This document shows positions 8,870 to 17,154 of a DNA stretch of 47,356 nucleotides, one piece after another (positions within the stretch are counted from its first letter, which is position 1; each line of letters opens with the position of its first letter). The position numbers and the translations under genes are program-made. The stretch lies in assembly GCA_949068525.1 (NCBI GenBank), contig CARTIQ010000007.1, positions 1 to 47,356 of the forward strand, read 5' to 3'. This DNA is from an uncultured Eubacteriales bacterium. Lineage in GTDB: Bacteria; Bacillota; Clostridia; Oscillospirales; Acutalibacteraceae. The notes under the pieces are model-generated. The model saw nothing but the letters and a program-made list of their open reading frames with translations, made no database searches and was not told the origin of the DNA.

Positions 8870-9040
8870 TCATTCCGGGTTAGGAGCGCCAACAGGGCAC
8901 ACTCCAGCGCAAGTCCCGCAACTTATGCATTTTGCGGGATCAATAACAAACTTGCTATCTCCAGCAGAAATGGCACCAACTGGACATTCAACCTCACAAG
9001 CCCCGCAAGATATACAATTATCGTTAATACAATAAGCCAT
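8870..9040 (-). CDS. Small 2[4Fe-4S] ferredoxin
   Basis: 56 residues. I start it at the ATG at 9040, which has GGAGGTG eight bases upstream; the longer in-frame form lacks a site. Two CxxCxxCxxxCP cluster motifs are complete: Cys9, 12, 15, 19 and Cys38, 41, 44, 48. It is a clostridial-type low-potential electron carrier. It sits between ricT and trmN6 where B. subtilis has the replication regulator gene yabA. The neighbouring RicT family binds an iron-sulfur cluster, so a functional link is possible but unproven. Confidence 0.93.
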   Translation of the reverse strand: MAYCINDNCISCGACEVECPVGAISAGDSKFVIDPAKCISCGTCAGVCPVGAPNPE

Positions 9041-9112
9041 TTGCAAAACACCTCCTAACTTCGTCAAAATAAAGTTTATCACATATAGTAAAATTCCGCA
9101 AATAGCGCGAAA

Positions 9113-9976
9113 TTACTCTAAATTTTTCAGCTCATCGAGCTCCTCTGCATTGACTTTAATTTCAGCATCTTTAATAACCTTAACATCCTTCAAATTAAAG
9201 CAAACGGGTGCAGCCTCAGGTGCCGAGTCCATACGAACTTTTAAGACCCCTGTTAAAAGATTCTGCTCTACAACAGTACCGCGGCCATTAGGAGTATCGA
9301 TAATGGCGCCAGGTTTAGGAGACTTTTTAAGCAGATCCTGATAAGCGGCTTGCTCGAACTTTAAGCAGCACATAAGTCGGCCGCACGTGCCAGAAATTTT
9401 AACCGGATTCAATGAGAGTCCTTGTTCTTTAGCCATTTTTATCGAAACGGGCTGAAATTCGTCTAAAAAGGTGGCGCAGCAAAAAGGTTTGCCGCAGATG
9501 CCAAGTCCTCCAAGCGACTTAGCTTCATTCCGGACGCCGATCTGGCGCAGTTCGATGCGTGCCTTAAAGATTCCTGCCAGTTCCTTAACCAAATTGCGAA
9601 AATCCACGCGACCCTCCGCAGTAAAATAAAACACGATTTTGTGGCCATCAAAAGTATATTCTGTGCCGATTAGCTTCATGTTTAGACGATGCTTTTTGAC
9701 CTTTTCATTACAAATTTTCGTTGCCCGAGCCTCTTTTTCTTTTAGCTTCTTCAAGCGCTCCAGGTCCTTAAAATCGGCTTTTCTTAGAACTTTAGTCAAG
9801 CTCTTTAAAATTTGTTTATCCGAAAAGTTTTTTTTGATGATAACAACCCGGCCGCAATCGGAGCCCGTAGCGGTTTCGACAATAATCAGGTCGTTGATTT
9901 TAACTTTTTGATTATTCGGCAGAAAATAGTGAACTTTCCCCACATCTTTAAACCGGACACCAACAATTTCGGCCAT
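9113..9976 (-). CDS. ricT: PSP1 domain protein RicT (YaaT)
   Basis: 287 residues with GAGGAGG in front of the ATG. The PSP1 domain is marked by GICGKPFCCATFLDEFQPVSIKMAK and GTCGRLMCCLKFE, at about residues 155-215. In B. subtilis this protein forms the RicA-RicF-RicT complex, which carries iron-sulfur clusters, helps direct RNase Y cleavage and affects Spo0A phosphorylation. The cysteine-rich motifs are intact here. It lies immediately downstream of holB, as in B. subtilis. Confidence 0.93.
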   Translation of the reverse strand: MAEIVGVRFKDVGKVHYFLPNNQKVKINDLIIVETATGSDCGRVVIIKKNFSDKQILKSLTKVLRKADFKDLERLKKLKEKEARATKICNEKVKKHRLNMKLIGTEYTFDGHKIVFYFTAEGRVDFRNLVKELAGIFKARIELRQIGVRNEAKSLGGLGICGKPFCCATFLDEFQPVSIKMAKEQGLSLNPVKISGTCGRLMCCLKFEQAAYQDLLKKSPKPGAIIDTPNGRGTVVEQNLLTGVLKVRMDSAPEAAPVCFNLKDVKVIKDAEIKVNAEELDELKNLE

Positions 9977-9996
9977 GAGTTCCTCCTCAAAATTTT

Positions 9997-10989
9997 TTAC
10001 CCAGCATTAACGGAAATTTGAAACATCTTCGAGCAAAAGTCCGTCGACAAAATTTGCAAGTTAACGTTCCTCTCAACGTAACCTTTGGTTTGAGCCACAA
10101 CATCGATCAAGCGCAACAGCTGCACGGTAGAAAGCTTTTCTGCTAATATTTTAGCACACTCAGAAATTTCTGCAATAGAAAAATCCGCCGATAAAACCAG
10201 GGCGTCGCGCAGCAAATCCGATAAAAACTTTAAAACAAAGATGAAGTCTTTTTTATTTTCCAAAACTTGCGCAGCTACTGTCAATAAATCAAATTCGTTC
10301 ATCGAAGCAAGGCTAAACGCCAATTTTTCAGCAAGTTCAGAAGACTTACTATGTCCCTCAGCTGTAATTAAGTCGAGTGCCAAGCCGATATTTCCTTTAG
10401 CGACCTCACAAATATTCTTTAAATGCTCAGCGGGTTGCTCCGGAAAATTCTTTGCTAGGTAGGTTTGCAGCTCAGCAGAAGAGACCGGACTCAAAGAAAA
10501 CAGCTGGACTCGTGAACGAATAGTAGCGAGCACATTAAAGGCGGACTCGCAAGTAAGGATGAACATGACGTTTTTAGGGGGTTCCTCCAAGATTTTCAAA
10601 AAAGCATTTTGCGCAGGAACACCCATATTGTCAACATCTGCGAATATGTAAACCTTCGTAAAAGCCTCATTAGCAGCTACATAAGCGTCTGTACGAACAT
10701 CCCGAATAGTCGCGATACTGTAAGTCTGCAATATGCCAGATTTTTCTGGAAAGCTGATGTCAGGGTGAATTCCTTTTTCGGCTTTTTTGCAATTAGAGCA
10801 ATCCCCACAAGGCGTACCATCTTCACGGTGACGACACACCGCAGCCTGAGCGATAATATTAGCAAGAGCCTTTTTGCCAAGCCCAGCTGCACCATCTAGC
10901 ATAATTGCATGAGCAATTTTGTTTTGCCTAAAAAGTGCCTGTAGCTGAGAAATTACCGCCTGATTCCCAATAAAACTATTAAAATCCAT
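9997..10989 (-). CDS. holB: DNA polymerase III subunit delta'
   Basis: 330 residues of AAA+ clamp-loader type. Visible features are the N-terminal IGNQAVISQLQALF, a Walker-A-like GAAGLGKKALA with Lys where Thr/Ser normally follows (delta' often does not bind ATP), a zinc module with Cys residues in CRHREDGTPCGDCSNCKK, the EEPPKNVMFIL segment and an arginine-finger-like ATIRSRVQ. It serves the clamp loader at the replication fork. The order darA-holB-ricT matches B. subtilis, but the small gene yaaR between darA and holB is missing. Confidence 0.93.
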   Translation of the reverse strand: MDFNSFIGNQAVISQLQALFRQNKIAHAIMLDGAAGLGKKALANIIAQAAVCRHREDGTPCGDCSNCKKAEKGIHPDISFPEKSGILQTYSIATIRDVRTDAYVAANEAFTKVYIFADVDNMGVPAQNAFLKILEEPPKNVMFILTCESAFNVLATIRSRVQLFSLSPVSSAELQTYLAKNFPEQPAEHLKNICEVAKGNIGLALDLITAEGHSKSSELAEKLAFSLASMNEFDLLTVAAQVLENKKDFIFVLKFLSDLLRDALVLSADFSIAEISECAKILAEKLSTVQLLRLIDVVAQTKGYVERNVNLQILSTDFCSKMFQISVNAG

Positions 10990-11016
10990 AAAAATACATC
11001 CTGAGCTTTTGTCAAT

Positions 11017-11340
11017 TTAGACCTTCTTAAAGTCCTCGACATTTAGCACAAATATCGTCGCGCCGCCAATTGTAATCTCAAAAGGAATAGCGCTATAAGT
11101 GCCAACCTCCAGTGGAGTCGCGCTTGGAACGCTCTGCTTACGTTTTTTGCTTTTACTTTTTATAATTTTGATAACCTCGTCAACGCGGTCGTCATCGACA
11201 CCGGTGATAAAAGTAGTATTGCCGACCTTTAGAAACCCGCCAGTTGTTGAAAGTTTCGTCACCAAAAAGCCGTTATCAGTAAGTGCATTCGAGACGGAGT
11301 TAGCGTCGTCGCTGTTAATTATAGCAAGAATTAGTTTCAT
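11017..11340 (-). CDS. darA: Cyclic di-AMP receptor DarA (PII-like, YaaQ)
   Basis: 107 residues from the ATG at 11340, which has GGGGTG six bases upstream. The N-terminal KLILAIINSDDANSVSNAL and the TTGGFLKVGNTTFITGV segment are the c-di-AMP-binding signature of the PII-like DarA/PstA family. It binds the second messenger, but its output is unknown in most species. It lies directly upstream of holB. The thymidylate kinase gene tmk, its usual upstream neighbour, is absent here. Confidence 0.93.
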   Translation of the reverse strand: MKLILAIINSDDANSVSNALTDNGFLVTKLSTTGGFLKVGNTTFITGVDDDRVDEVIKIIKSKSKKRKQSVPSATPLEVGTYSAIPFEITIGGATIFVLNVEDFKKV

Positions 11341-11369
11341 CGCAGTCACCCCAAAAGAAGTTTATAAAC

Positions 11370-12695
11370 TTATTTTATCACATCTATTAAAAAAATGCCA
11401 TAGTACAGCAAATTTTTGACGGAATTTTCAGTTATCACCTCTCCTGGTACTAATATTGGGATTCCAGGAGGGCAGGGGCAAACGGTGCCAGTGCTGACCC
11501 GTCCAACAGAGTTACAAGAATTGATGCGCTCCGAAGGGCTAAATAATGACGAATGCAAAGACTTTTTAATAATTGGCAATTCAAAGACTGGGCATCTAAT
11601 GGGAAGCGCGTCCCCCGCCGGTTGCAGATTTTTAATAGCTATAGCCAATCGCTCAAAATCTTCCGGCAAATTCATTGGAGTTGCAATAAACACAACCCTT
11701 TCGTGGGTGGAGAGTTCAGGCTCTATGCCTTTTTCCCGAAAATATTCCGCAGTACAGTCGCCAGAAATCCCAATTTTAGCGACATTCAAGGTTAACCGAA
11801 CAGGATCAACATTTTCACAATCGTCTAGAATTCCCTTTTGAGCTGCAGTTTCTTTGATTTCTGAGATCTCTTCCTGCAAAGCAAAGAAAGCAAATTTACC
11901 GTTTCCACGAAGCCAGTTATTACAAACGTCAAGTGAGGCCATTATGGGGTAAGAAGGACTCGTAGAGCCAAAAATCGACATTGCTGCCTTAGCGTAAGGG
12001 GCAAATTTTGAATCCGCGATATGCAAAAGCGCACCACCAGTCAAAACTGGCAATGTTTTATGCGCAGAATCCGCGGCCATGTCGGCTCCGAGCGTAATTG
12101 GGTGGCTATCTTCCGGCAAAAATTTGAGGTGAGCTCCATGGGCGTTATCAACCAGTAGTGTGACGTTGTGCCTTTTACAAACCTTAGAGATGCTCGCAAT
12201 ATCCGCAATATGGCCAAAATAATCCGGGCTGGTTATGTATACACAAGCAATGTTAGGGTCTTGTCTCAGAGCGGTTTCGATGTTTTCGGGTTCTATTTGC
12301 AAAAAAAGCCCGGTATCACTATCGACTTTAGGCATGATCCAGCGGACATCCGCATTTAAAAGGGCCATAGTATTCACGGCACTTTTGTGGATCATCCGCG
12401 AGGCAATGATCTTTCCGCCATACGGCAAAGCCAACTTTAGCATGGTTTGAATGCATAAGGAGCATCCACCGGCCGAAAAGAGTGTGTGTTTCGTACCGTA
12501 AAGATCAGACATAAGGTCCTCTGCCCTTTTAATGACACCAGAAGCTTCGTAAAGGCTGTCTGTATCGGGGAGCTCGGTGAAGTCCACGTTAAAAAGCCGC
12601 ATCATTTCGGAATTTTTGTGTCCCGGTGTGTGAAATGAAGCTCGGTGCAAGTCGGCATGCGACTTTAGTGCTGTGTAAAGTGGAGTTTCTGCCAT
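11370..12695 (-). CDS. Orn/Lys/Arg decarboxylase family PLP enzyme (YaaO-like)
   Basis: 441 residues. The fold-type I aminotransferase-like major domain is clear: SFHTPGHKN at the N-terminus, LFSAGGCSLCIQTML, LVDNAHGAHLKF and the PLP lysine in ADSAHKTLPVLTGGALLH. The C-terminal part is short, as in YaaO/SpeA-type arginine or lysine decarboxylases of Firmicutes; the amino acid substrate cannot be read from the sequence. AAGGAG precedes the ATG. It occupies the yaaO position upstream of darA. Confidence 0.9.
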   Translation of the reverse strand: MAETPLYTALKSHADLHRASFHTPGHKNSEMMRLFNVDFTELPDTDSLYEASGVIKRAEDLMSDLYGTKHTLFSAGGCSLCIQTMLKLALPYGGKIIASRMIHKSAVNTMALLNADVRWIMPKVDSDTGLFLQIEPENIETALRQDPNIACVYITSPDYFGHIADIASISKVCKRHNVTLLVDNAHGAHLKFLPEDSHPITLGADMAADSAHKTLPVLTGGALLHIADSKFAPYAKAAMSIFGSTSPSYPIMASLDVCNNWLRGNGKFAFFALQEEISEIKETAAQKGILDDCENVDPVRLTLNVAKIGISGDCTAEYFREKGIEPELSTHERVVFIATPMNLPEDFERLAIAIKNLQPAGDALPIRCPVFELPIIKKSLHSSLFSPSERINSCNSVGRVSTGTVCPCPPGIPILVPGEVITENSVKNLLYYGIFLIDVIK

Positions 12696-12778
12696 TTTAA
12701 GGCTCCTTTTTGCAATAAATATAGCGACAATGGTGATTTATAGATAACCAATATGAATTTTGGATGATTAAAGTGAAA

Positions 12779-13033
12779 TTACTTCATTTCTGATGCTATT
12801 TCTTCCATTGCCTTGGCAAGTTGGTCCGGACAAGATGTTCCCCTGCCGGCACAGTCTATCCCCTTGCACTTTTTTATGACGTCAGTAACCTTCATGCCTT
12901 GTACCAAAGCGGATATTCCCTGTGTATTACCGTTACAGCCGCCTATAAATTCAACATTATTAATTATGCCGTTTTCAACATCGATTATTATTTTTCGCGA
13001 GCAAGTCCCGCAAGTGTCGTAAGTGTAAACCAT
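12779..13033 (-). CDS. TSCPD domain protein
   Basis: 84 residues from the ATG at 13033, which has GGGAGGT just upstream; the longer frame lacks a site. Signatures are YDTCGTCSRKI, GGCNGNTQGISALV and the name-giving GRGTSCPDQLAKAM. The family (TIGR03905-like) resembles the tail of vitamin B12-dependent ribonucleotide reductase and may bind metal through its cysteines. Function unknown. It is the first gene behind a near-perfect promoter and may lead the whole minus-strand block. Confidence 0.9.
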   Translation of the reverse strand: MVYTYDTCGTCSRKIIIDVENGIINNVEFIGGCNGNTQGISALVQGMKVTDVIKKCKGIDCAGRGTSCPDQLAKAMEEIASEMK

Positions 13034-13129
13034 ATTTACCTCCCAAATTTTATCGTGCAAATTTATAAATCGATCAACAAACTATATGTAAAATAGCTGC
13101 TATTTCATGAACTTTCACTGCTCTTGTGA

Positions 13130-13158
13130 ATTATAATTTAACTAGACCCGCTTGTCAA
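13130..13158 (-). promoter_or_regulatory. Consensus sigma-A promoter for the TSCPD gene and downstream block
   Basis: On the minus strand TTGACA (13158-13153), exactly 17 bases, TATAAT (13135-13130): a full consensus match. The untranslated leader is about 90 bases and contains a small palindrome AAATAGC/GCTATTT near 13091-13105. Confidence 0.9.
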
Positions 13159-13197
13159 TCACAAAGAGAAATAGTGTTTTTAAGTTTTGAAAATTTG

Positions 13198-13206
13198 TGG
13201 TATAAT
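13198..13206 (+). promoter_or_regulatory. Extended -10 promoter for dnaD
   Basis: TGGTATAAT: a perfect -10 with the TG extension. There is no good -35 at 17 bases. It fires divergently from the TSCPD promoter and leaves a leader of about 15 bases before the dnaD start. Confidence 0.7.
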
Positions 13207-13228
13207 ATTTAATTAAGAGGTGTAAAAA

Positions 13229-14215
13229 ATGAATTTATCTGTTAATTTAGGTTGCTGGAATTCTATTTTCGCCATCCCTTGCGATGTTGTGGATAAACAT
13301 ATAAAATTAGCCGGCGCTGCTCAACTAAAAGTGCTACTTTTTATGCTTCGCCACGCTGGTCAAAATATTTCTGTTAACAAAATTGCAAAAGCCCTCGCCA
13401 TGGACGAGCTAGATGTAAAAGACTCTATGCAGTATTGGATGGAGACAAAGGTCATTTCGGAACCGGAATGCAAAAAAGATGAAAAAGAAGATGTGAAAGT
13501 TAAGAACAATACACACGAAGAAGCTGGGAAAGCCTTCTATTTAGCGGCTAAAAGAGCACCTTTGCGGGCGGAGAGGCCGGATTCTGCCTTTGTGGCGAGA
13601 AGGATAGATGAGTCTGCGGAAATTTCTTTTTTGATGCAAGAAGCGCAGGTCATTTTGTCTAGGCCCATTTCTGGTGGAGACAGTGCGACGTTGCTCATGC
13701 TACATGACAGTGACGGGTTGCCTGTGGATGTGATTTTGATGATTATGCAGTACGCCGTTAATGTGGGTAAGTGCAATATGAGATATATTGAGAAAATGGC
13801 GATTTCTTGGGCTCAGGAGGAGATTGATACCGTAGAGAAGGCTGAAAAGAAGATTGTTGTTTTGGAGAATTATCGTAAGGCCTGGACTTCGCTTGAAAAA
13901 ATTATAGGGATAGAACATAGATCGCCTTCTGCAAAGGAAGATGAAGCGGCAAATAGGTGGATTAATGAGTGGCAAATCTCGGATGAGCTGATAAAGGAAG
14001 CGTACGATAGGTGCATAAACGCTAAGGGCAGGTATATTTTGAGTTACATGGATGGCATCATCAAACGGTGGCATAGTGCTGGGGTTAAGACACTTTCTCA
14101 GGTTTTTGAAGAGGATAAGCAGAAAAAAAACGGTGTTCAAGAGGTTTTGAAAAAAAATAATGACGTTACTTCCTACAATATAGACGAGTATGAGCGCAAC
14201 TATATGTACATATAG
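13229..14215 (+). CDS. dnaD: DnaD domain replication initiation/restart protein
   Basis: 328 residues with AGAGGTG before the ATG. The N-terminal 80 residues look like a winged-helix domain (LKVLLFMLRHAGQNISVNKIAKAL). The C-terminal DnaD/DnaB2 domain spans about 210-300 and carries the YIxxxI-type motif within GRYILSYMDGIIKRW. Such proteins remodel DNA and help load the replicative helicase. The adjacent helicase-loader gene supports this. Confidence 0.88.
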   Translation: MNLSVNLGCWNSIFAIPCDVVDKHIKLAGAAQLKVLLFMLRHAGQNISVNKIAKALAMDELDVKDSMQYWMETKVISEPECKKDEKEDVKVKNNTHEEAGKAFYLAAKRAPLRAERPDSAFVARRIDESAEISFLMQEAQVILSRPISGGDSATLLMLHDSDGLPVDVILMIMQYAVNVGKCNMRYIEKMAISWAQEEIDTVEKAEKKIVVLENYRKAWTSLEKIIGIEHRSPSAKEDEAANRWINEWQISDELIKEAYDRCINAKGRYILSYMDGIIKRWHSAGVKTLSQVFEEDKQKKNGVQEVLKKNNDVTSYNIDEYERNYMYI

Positions 14216-14244
14216 AGAAAATTGGTGGCAGAAGGAGACTTTTT

Positions 14245-15240
14245 ATGAGCATTAGAGCAAAAATTTTGCATCAGGCAGAGTCTGAACTCGATTTTTTGAG
14301 AAAAACTCGTGAGGAAGAATGTGCGCGCAGAAAACAGGAGTTTTATAAAAAGTGTGAGAGGGCAAGGCAGATAGATGCGCAACTTTCTCGTACGGCGATA
14401 GATGCGGCTAAAGCTGTTTTAGCGGGTGCTAATGCTAAAAAGTTGTTGACTAAGATGAAGGACGAGAATTTGCTGCTACAAAGGGAGATGCAGGAGCTGT
14501 TGATGGCGGCAAATTTACCGGCTGACTATTTGGAAGTAAAGAATAGTTGCCAACGGTGCAGAGATACGGGGTATATTGATGGGATCATGTGCGGTTGCCT
14601 GAAGGATAGGGTTAAGAAGATTACTTATAATAACTTAAACAGGCTGTCGCCTCTGGCGTTGTCTACCTTTGAGAGTTTTGATGTTAACTTTTACCCGGAC
14701 AAAAAAGCTGATGATGGTGTAAACATAAAATTGCATATGGAGAAAGTTTTGTGGTTTTGCCGTGAGTATGCGAAAAATTTTGATGATGGTGCGGAGAACT
14801 TATTTTTGCAAGGCGCTACGGGTTTGGGTAAGACGCATTTATCTTTGGCGATTGCGAATGGTGTAATTGAGCGGGGGTATAATGTGATTTATGCTTCAGC
14901 GCCGAATATTATTGCGCAGTTGGAGAAGGAGCATTTTGACCGTGGCGCTGAAGGCGATGAGACTAAGGGGCATTTGGTGGATTGCGACCTTTTAATTTTG
15001 GATGATTTGGGAACAGAATTTCAGACAAGTTTTTCAAGCGCGACCATTTATAATATTATAAATTCGAGGATTATGTGCAAGAAGCCGACGATTATAAGCA
15101 CAAATCTTTCGGTTAAAGAGATTCAGGCGGCGTACTCTAAGCGCTTGGTCTCTAGGATTATGGGAGATTATAAGCGATTGTTTTTTTTGGGAAATGATAT
15201 TCGGCAGGTTTTGAAATTTCCGAAAAAACAGAGTGTTTAA
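14245..15240 (+). CDS. dnaC: DnaC/DnaI-type helicase loader ATPase
   Basis: 331 residues, AAGGAG before the ATG. The N-terminal third is helical and charged. A four-cysteine zinc module lies near residues 108-122 (CQRCRDTGYIDGIMCGC). The AAA+ part has Walker A GATGLGKTHLS, Walker B LLILDDLG and sensor I IISTNLS. It delivers the replicative helicase to DNA. It follows dnaD by 29 bases, so the pair forms a replication-initiation operon. It could be named dnaI by Bacillus convention. Confidence 0.9.
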   Translation: MSIRAKILHQAESELDFLRKTREEECARRKQEFYKKCERARQIDAQLSRTAIDAAKAVLAGANAKKLLTKMKDENLLLQREMQELLMAANLPADYLEVKNSCQRCRDTGYIDGIMCGCLKDRVKKITYNNLNRLSPLALSTFESFDVNFYPDKKADDGVNIKLHMEKVLWFCREYAKNFDDGAENLFLQGATGLGKTHLSLAIANGVIERGYNVIYASAPNIIAQLEKEHFDRGAEGDETKGHLVDCDLLILDDLGTEFQTSFSSATIYNIINSRIMCKKPTIISTNLSVKEIQAAYSKRLVSRIMGDYKRLFFLGNDIRQVLKFPKKQSV

Positions 15241-15365
15241 GGGGCTTTCGATTCTCATTCCTAAAAAAACTCCTAACCACTAGCGCTATGTTGGCTCATG
15301 CTACAAGAGATGGTGTGCTGAGGTGGTGGACGGGTGATATGCTTATGTTTTTTTGAGTTATAGTG

Positions 15366-15394
15366 TTGACAAATTGCTGATAACATGGTAAATT
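15366..15394 (+). promoter_or_regulatory. Sigma-A promoter of the hrcA operon
   Basis: TTGACA (15366-15371), 17 bases, TAAATT (15389-15394, four of six). The predicted start falls at about 15401, so the CIRCE operator overlaps the initially transcribed region. Confidence 0.75.
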
Positions 15395-15405
15395 ATAAAT
15401 TGTGG

Positions 15406-15432
15406 TTAGCACTCGTGCTTTTTGAGTGCTAA
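15406..15432 (+). promoter_or_regulatory. CIRCE operator (HrcA binding site)
   Basis: TTAGCACTC, nine bases, GAGTGCTAA: a perfect match to the CIRCE consensus, 26 bases before the hrcA start. It makes the operon autoregulated by HrcA and inducible by heat. Confidence 0.98.
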
Positions 15433-15458
15433 TATTTTTAACCGGAGGGGGGTTATTT

Positions 15459-16493
15459 GTGGAACTCTCGGATAGAAAGCTTAAGATTTTAGCTGCGGTA
15501 ATTAACAATTATATTCAGTTTGCAGAACCTGTTAGCTCTAAGGTTTTGTGTGAATTGTTGGACTTTTCGGTGTCTTCGGCGACCATTAGAAATGAGCTTG
15601 CGGAGCTTACGGAGCTTGGTTTATTGGAACAACCGCATACTTCTGCGGGTAGGATTCCTTCGCACATGGGGTATCGGCTTTATATAAATCAGTTGATGGG
15701 GAAGGCTTATTTACCTAGGAAGACTAAGGAATATATTGATTCGGCGCTGAATTTGAGTGTTAAAGAGCCGGAGGCTTTGCTTAAGAATGCGACGAGCCTT
15801 TTGGCGAGCATGACTAATTTTGCAGTGGTGTTTACTGATGTGTCGGCGCAAAAGAGCTGTGTTAAAAATATTAAGCTGGTGCAGGTTAGCAGCCGTGCGG
15901 CAATGCTGATTCTTACGACTTCTTCGGGGATAATTAAGAATCGGCTGTTTGGGTGCGAAAATTTGCTGACGGACGAGGTTTTGAGTAAGTTTAATAAGGT
16001 GCTAAATGAGAAGTTTGCTGGGCTTTCTATTGGCGATATAACGCCGGCGCTTATCCAGACCATTGCGGTATCTTTGGGATCGCTTGCTTTTTTGATGTCG
16101 GATGTGTTTGATGCGTTGTTTGAGGTTGCAAGGTCAATTTCGAAACCGGACTTGCACATTGATGGCCAGATGAATTTACTTTTAGTCCCCGAATTTAACC
16201 AACAGGTGGCCGTTCGGTTAATTAACTTTTTTGCTGGATTTGAGGATATTGATGACCTGTTTTTTTCGACGGGTGAAGACAGAACACGCGTCTTTATCGG
16301 AGAGGAAAGCAATCGGGAGGAGCTTGTGCATTCGAGCATTGTGGTTACTCGATACATGGTGAACGGTGAGAGTTGCGGTTCTATTGGTGTTGTTGGCCCC
16401 ACTAGAATGAATTATGCTAAACTAATTGCGCGGCTTGAGTATATTGCCGATTTGCTGGGAGGTATACTTAACGATCTTTTTAGAGTAGAGTAA
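15459..16493 (+). CDS. hrcA: Heat-inducible transcription repressor HrcA
   Basis: 344 residues from the GTG at 15459, which follows GGAGGGGGG; an apparent longer frame begins inside CIRCE. The winged-helix part reads LSDRKLKILAAVINNYI...PVSSKVL and SSATIRNELAELTELGLLEQPHTSAGRIPS. The GAF-like and C-terminal domains follow, ending in GSIGVVGPTRMNYAKLI. It represses its own operon through CIRCE and is the first of the genes hrcA-grpE-dnaK-dnaJ. Confidence 0.97.
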   Translation: MELSDRKLKILAAVINNYIQFAEPVSSKVLCELLDFSVSSATIRNELAELTELGLLEQPHTSAGRIPSHMGYRLYINQLMGKAYLPRKTKEYIDSALNLSVKEPEALLKNATSLLASMTNFAVVFTDVSAQKSCVKNIKLVQVSSRAAMLILTTSSGIIKNRLFGCENLLTDEVLSKFNKVLNEKFAGLSIGDITPALIQTIAVSLGSLAFLMSDVFDALFEVARSISKPDLHIDGQMNLLLVPEFNQQVAVRLINFFAGFEDIDDLFFSTGEDRTRVFIGEESNREELVHSSIVVTRYMVNGESCGSIGVVGPTRMNYAKLIARLEYIADLLGGILNDLFRVE

Positions 16494-16511
16494 ATGAAGG
16501 AGGATTGCTTT

Positions 16512-17069
16512 TTGACGAAGGAAATTAAAGATATTTCTGATTTTGAAAATGAAAACGAATCTGTAGAAATTGAGGTTGAGAAAAATCTCGATGCGCAGGA
16601 GATAATCGATGAAAATCAGGAGATGCTGAAGAAATTAGATGAGTTGCAAAAAGATTTAAGAGAGCAAGATGAGCGATTTTTGCGACTTGCAGCGGAATAT
16701 GATAATTATAGGAAGCGCAGCGAGAAGGACCGTATCGTTTTTTACAACGATGGGAAAGCTAAGACGGTTGCAGAAATTTTGTCTATTGCGGACTGTATTG
16801 AGAGGGCCATTGAGGCTAGTGGTGATGCGGATGCAGAGTATCAAAAAGGGCTTCGTATGTTAAGTGAACAATTTGACGCATCGCTTGGCCGGCTGGGTGT
16901 TGAGTCTTTTGGTTGTGTTGGTGACAACTTTGACCCAGAACTGCATAATGCGATATCTCATATTGAAAGCGATGAAGTTGGCGAGAATGTTATTGCGCAG
17001 ATCTTTCAAAAGGGCTATAAAATGGGTGACAAGATTATTCGGCATGCAATGGTTTCTGTTGCAAACTAG
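16512..17069 (+). CDS. grpE: Nucleotide exchange factor GrpE
   Basis: 185 residues. I choose the TTG at 16512 because AAGGAGG lies eight bases upstream; the ATG at 16494 directly abuts the hrcA stop and would place that site inside the gene. An acidic N-terminus precedes a long coiled coil (LDELQKDLREQDERFLRLAAEYDNY) and the beta domain with the family signature FDPELHNAI and KGYKMGDKIIRHAMV. It releases ADP from DnaK. Confidence 0.96.
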   Translation: MTKEIKDISDFENENESVEIEVEKNLDAQEIIDENQEMLKKLDELQKDLREQDERFLRLAAEYDNYRKRSEKDRIVFYNDGKAKTVAEILSIADCIERAIEASGDADAEYQKGLRMLSEQFDASLGRLGVESFGCVGDNFDPELHNAISHIESDEVGENVIAQIFQKGYKMGDKIIRHAMVSVAN

Positions 17070-17154
17070 GATTTTATGACTTTGAATTTAGGAAGTTAGG
17101 CTACTTTTTTTAGATTGAAATTTATTTTATATATTATATTTGGAGGTAATTGTT

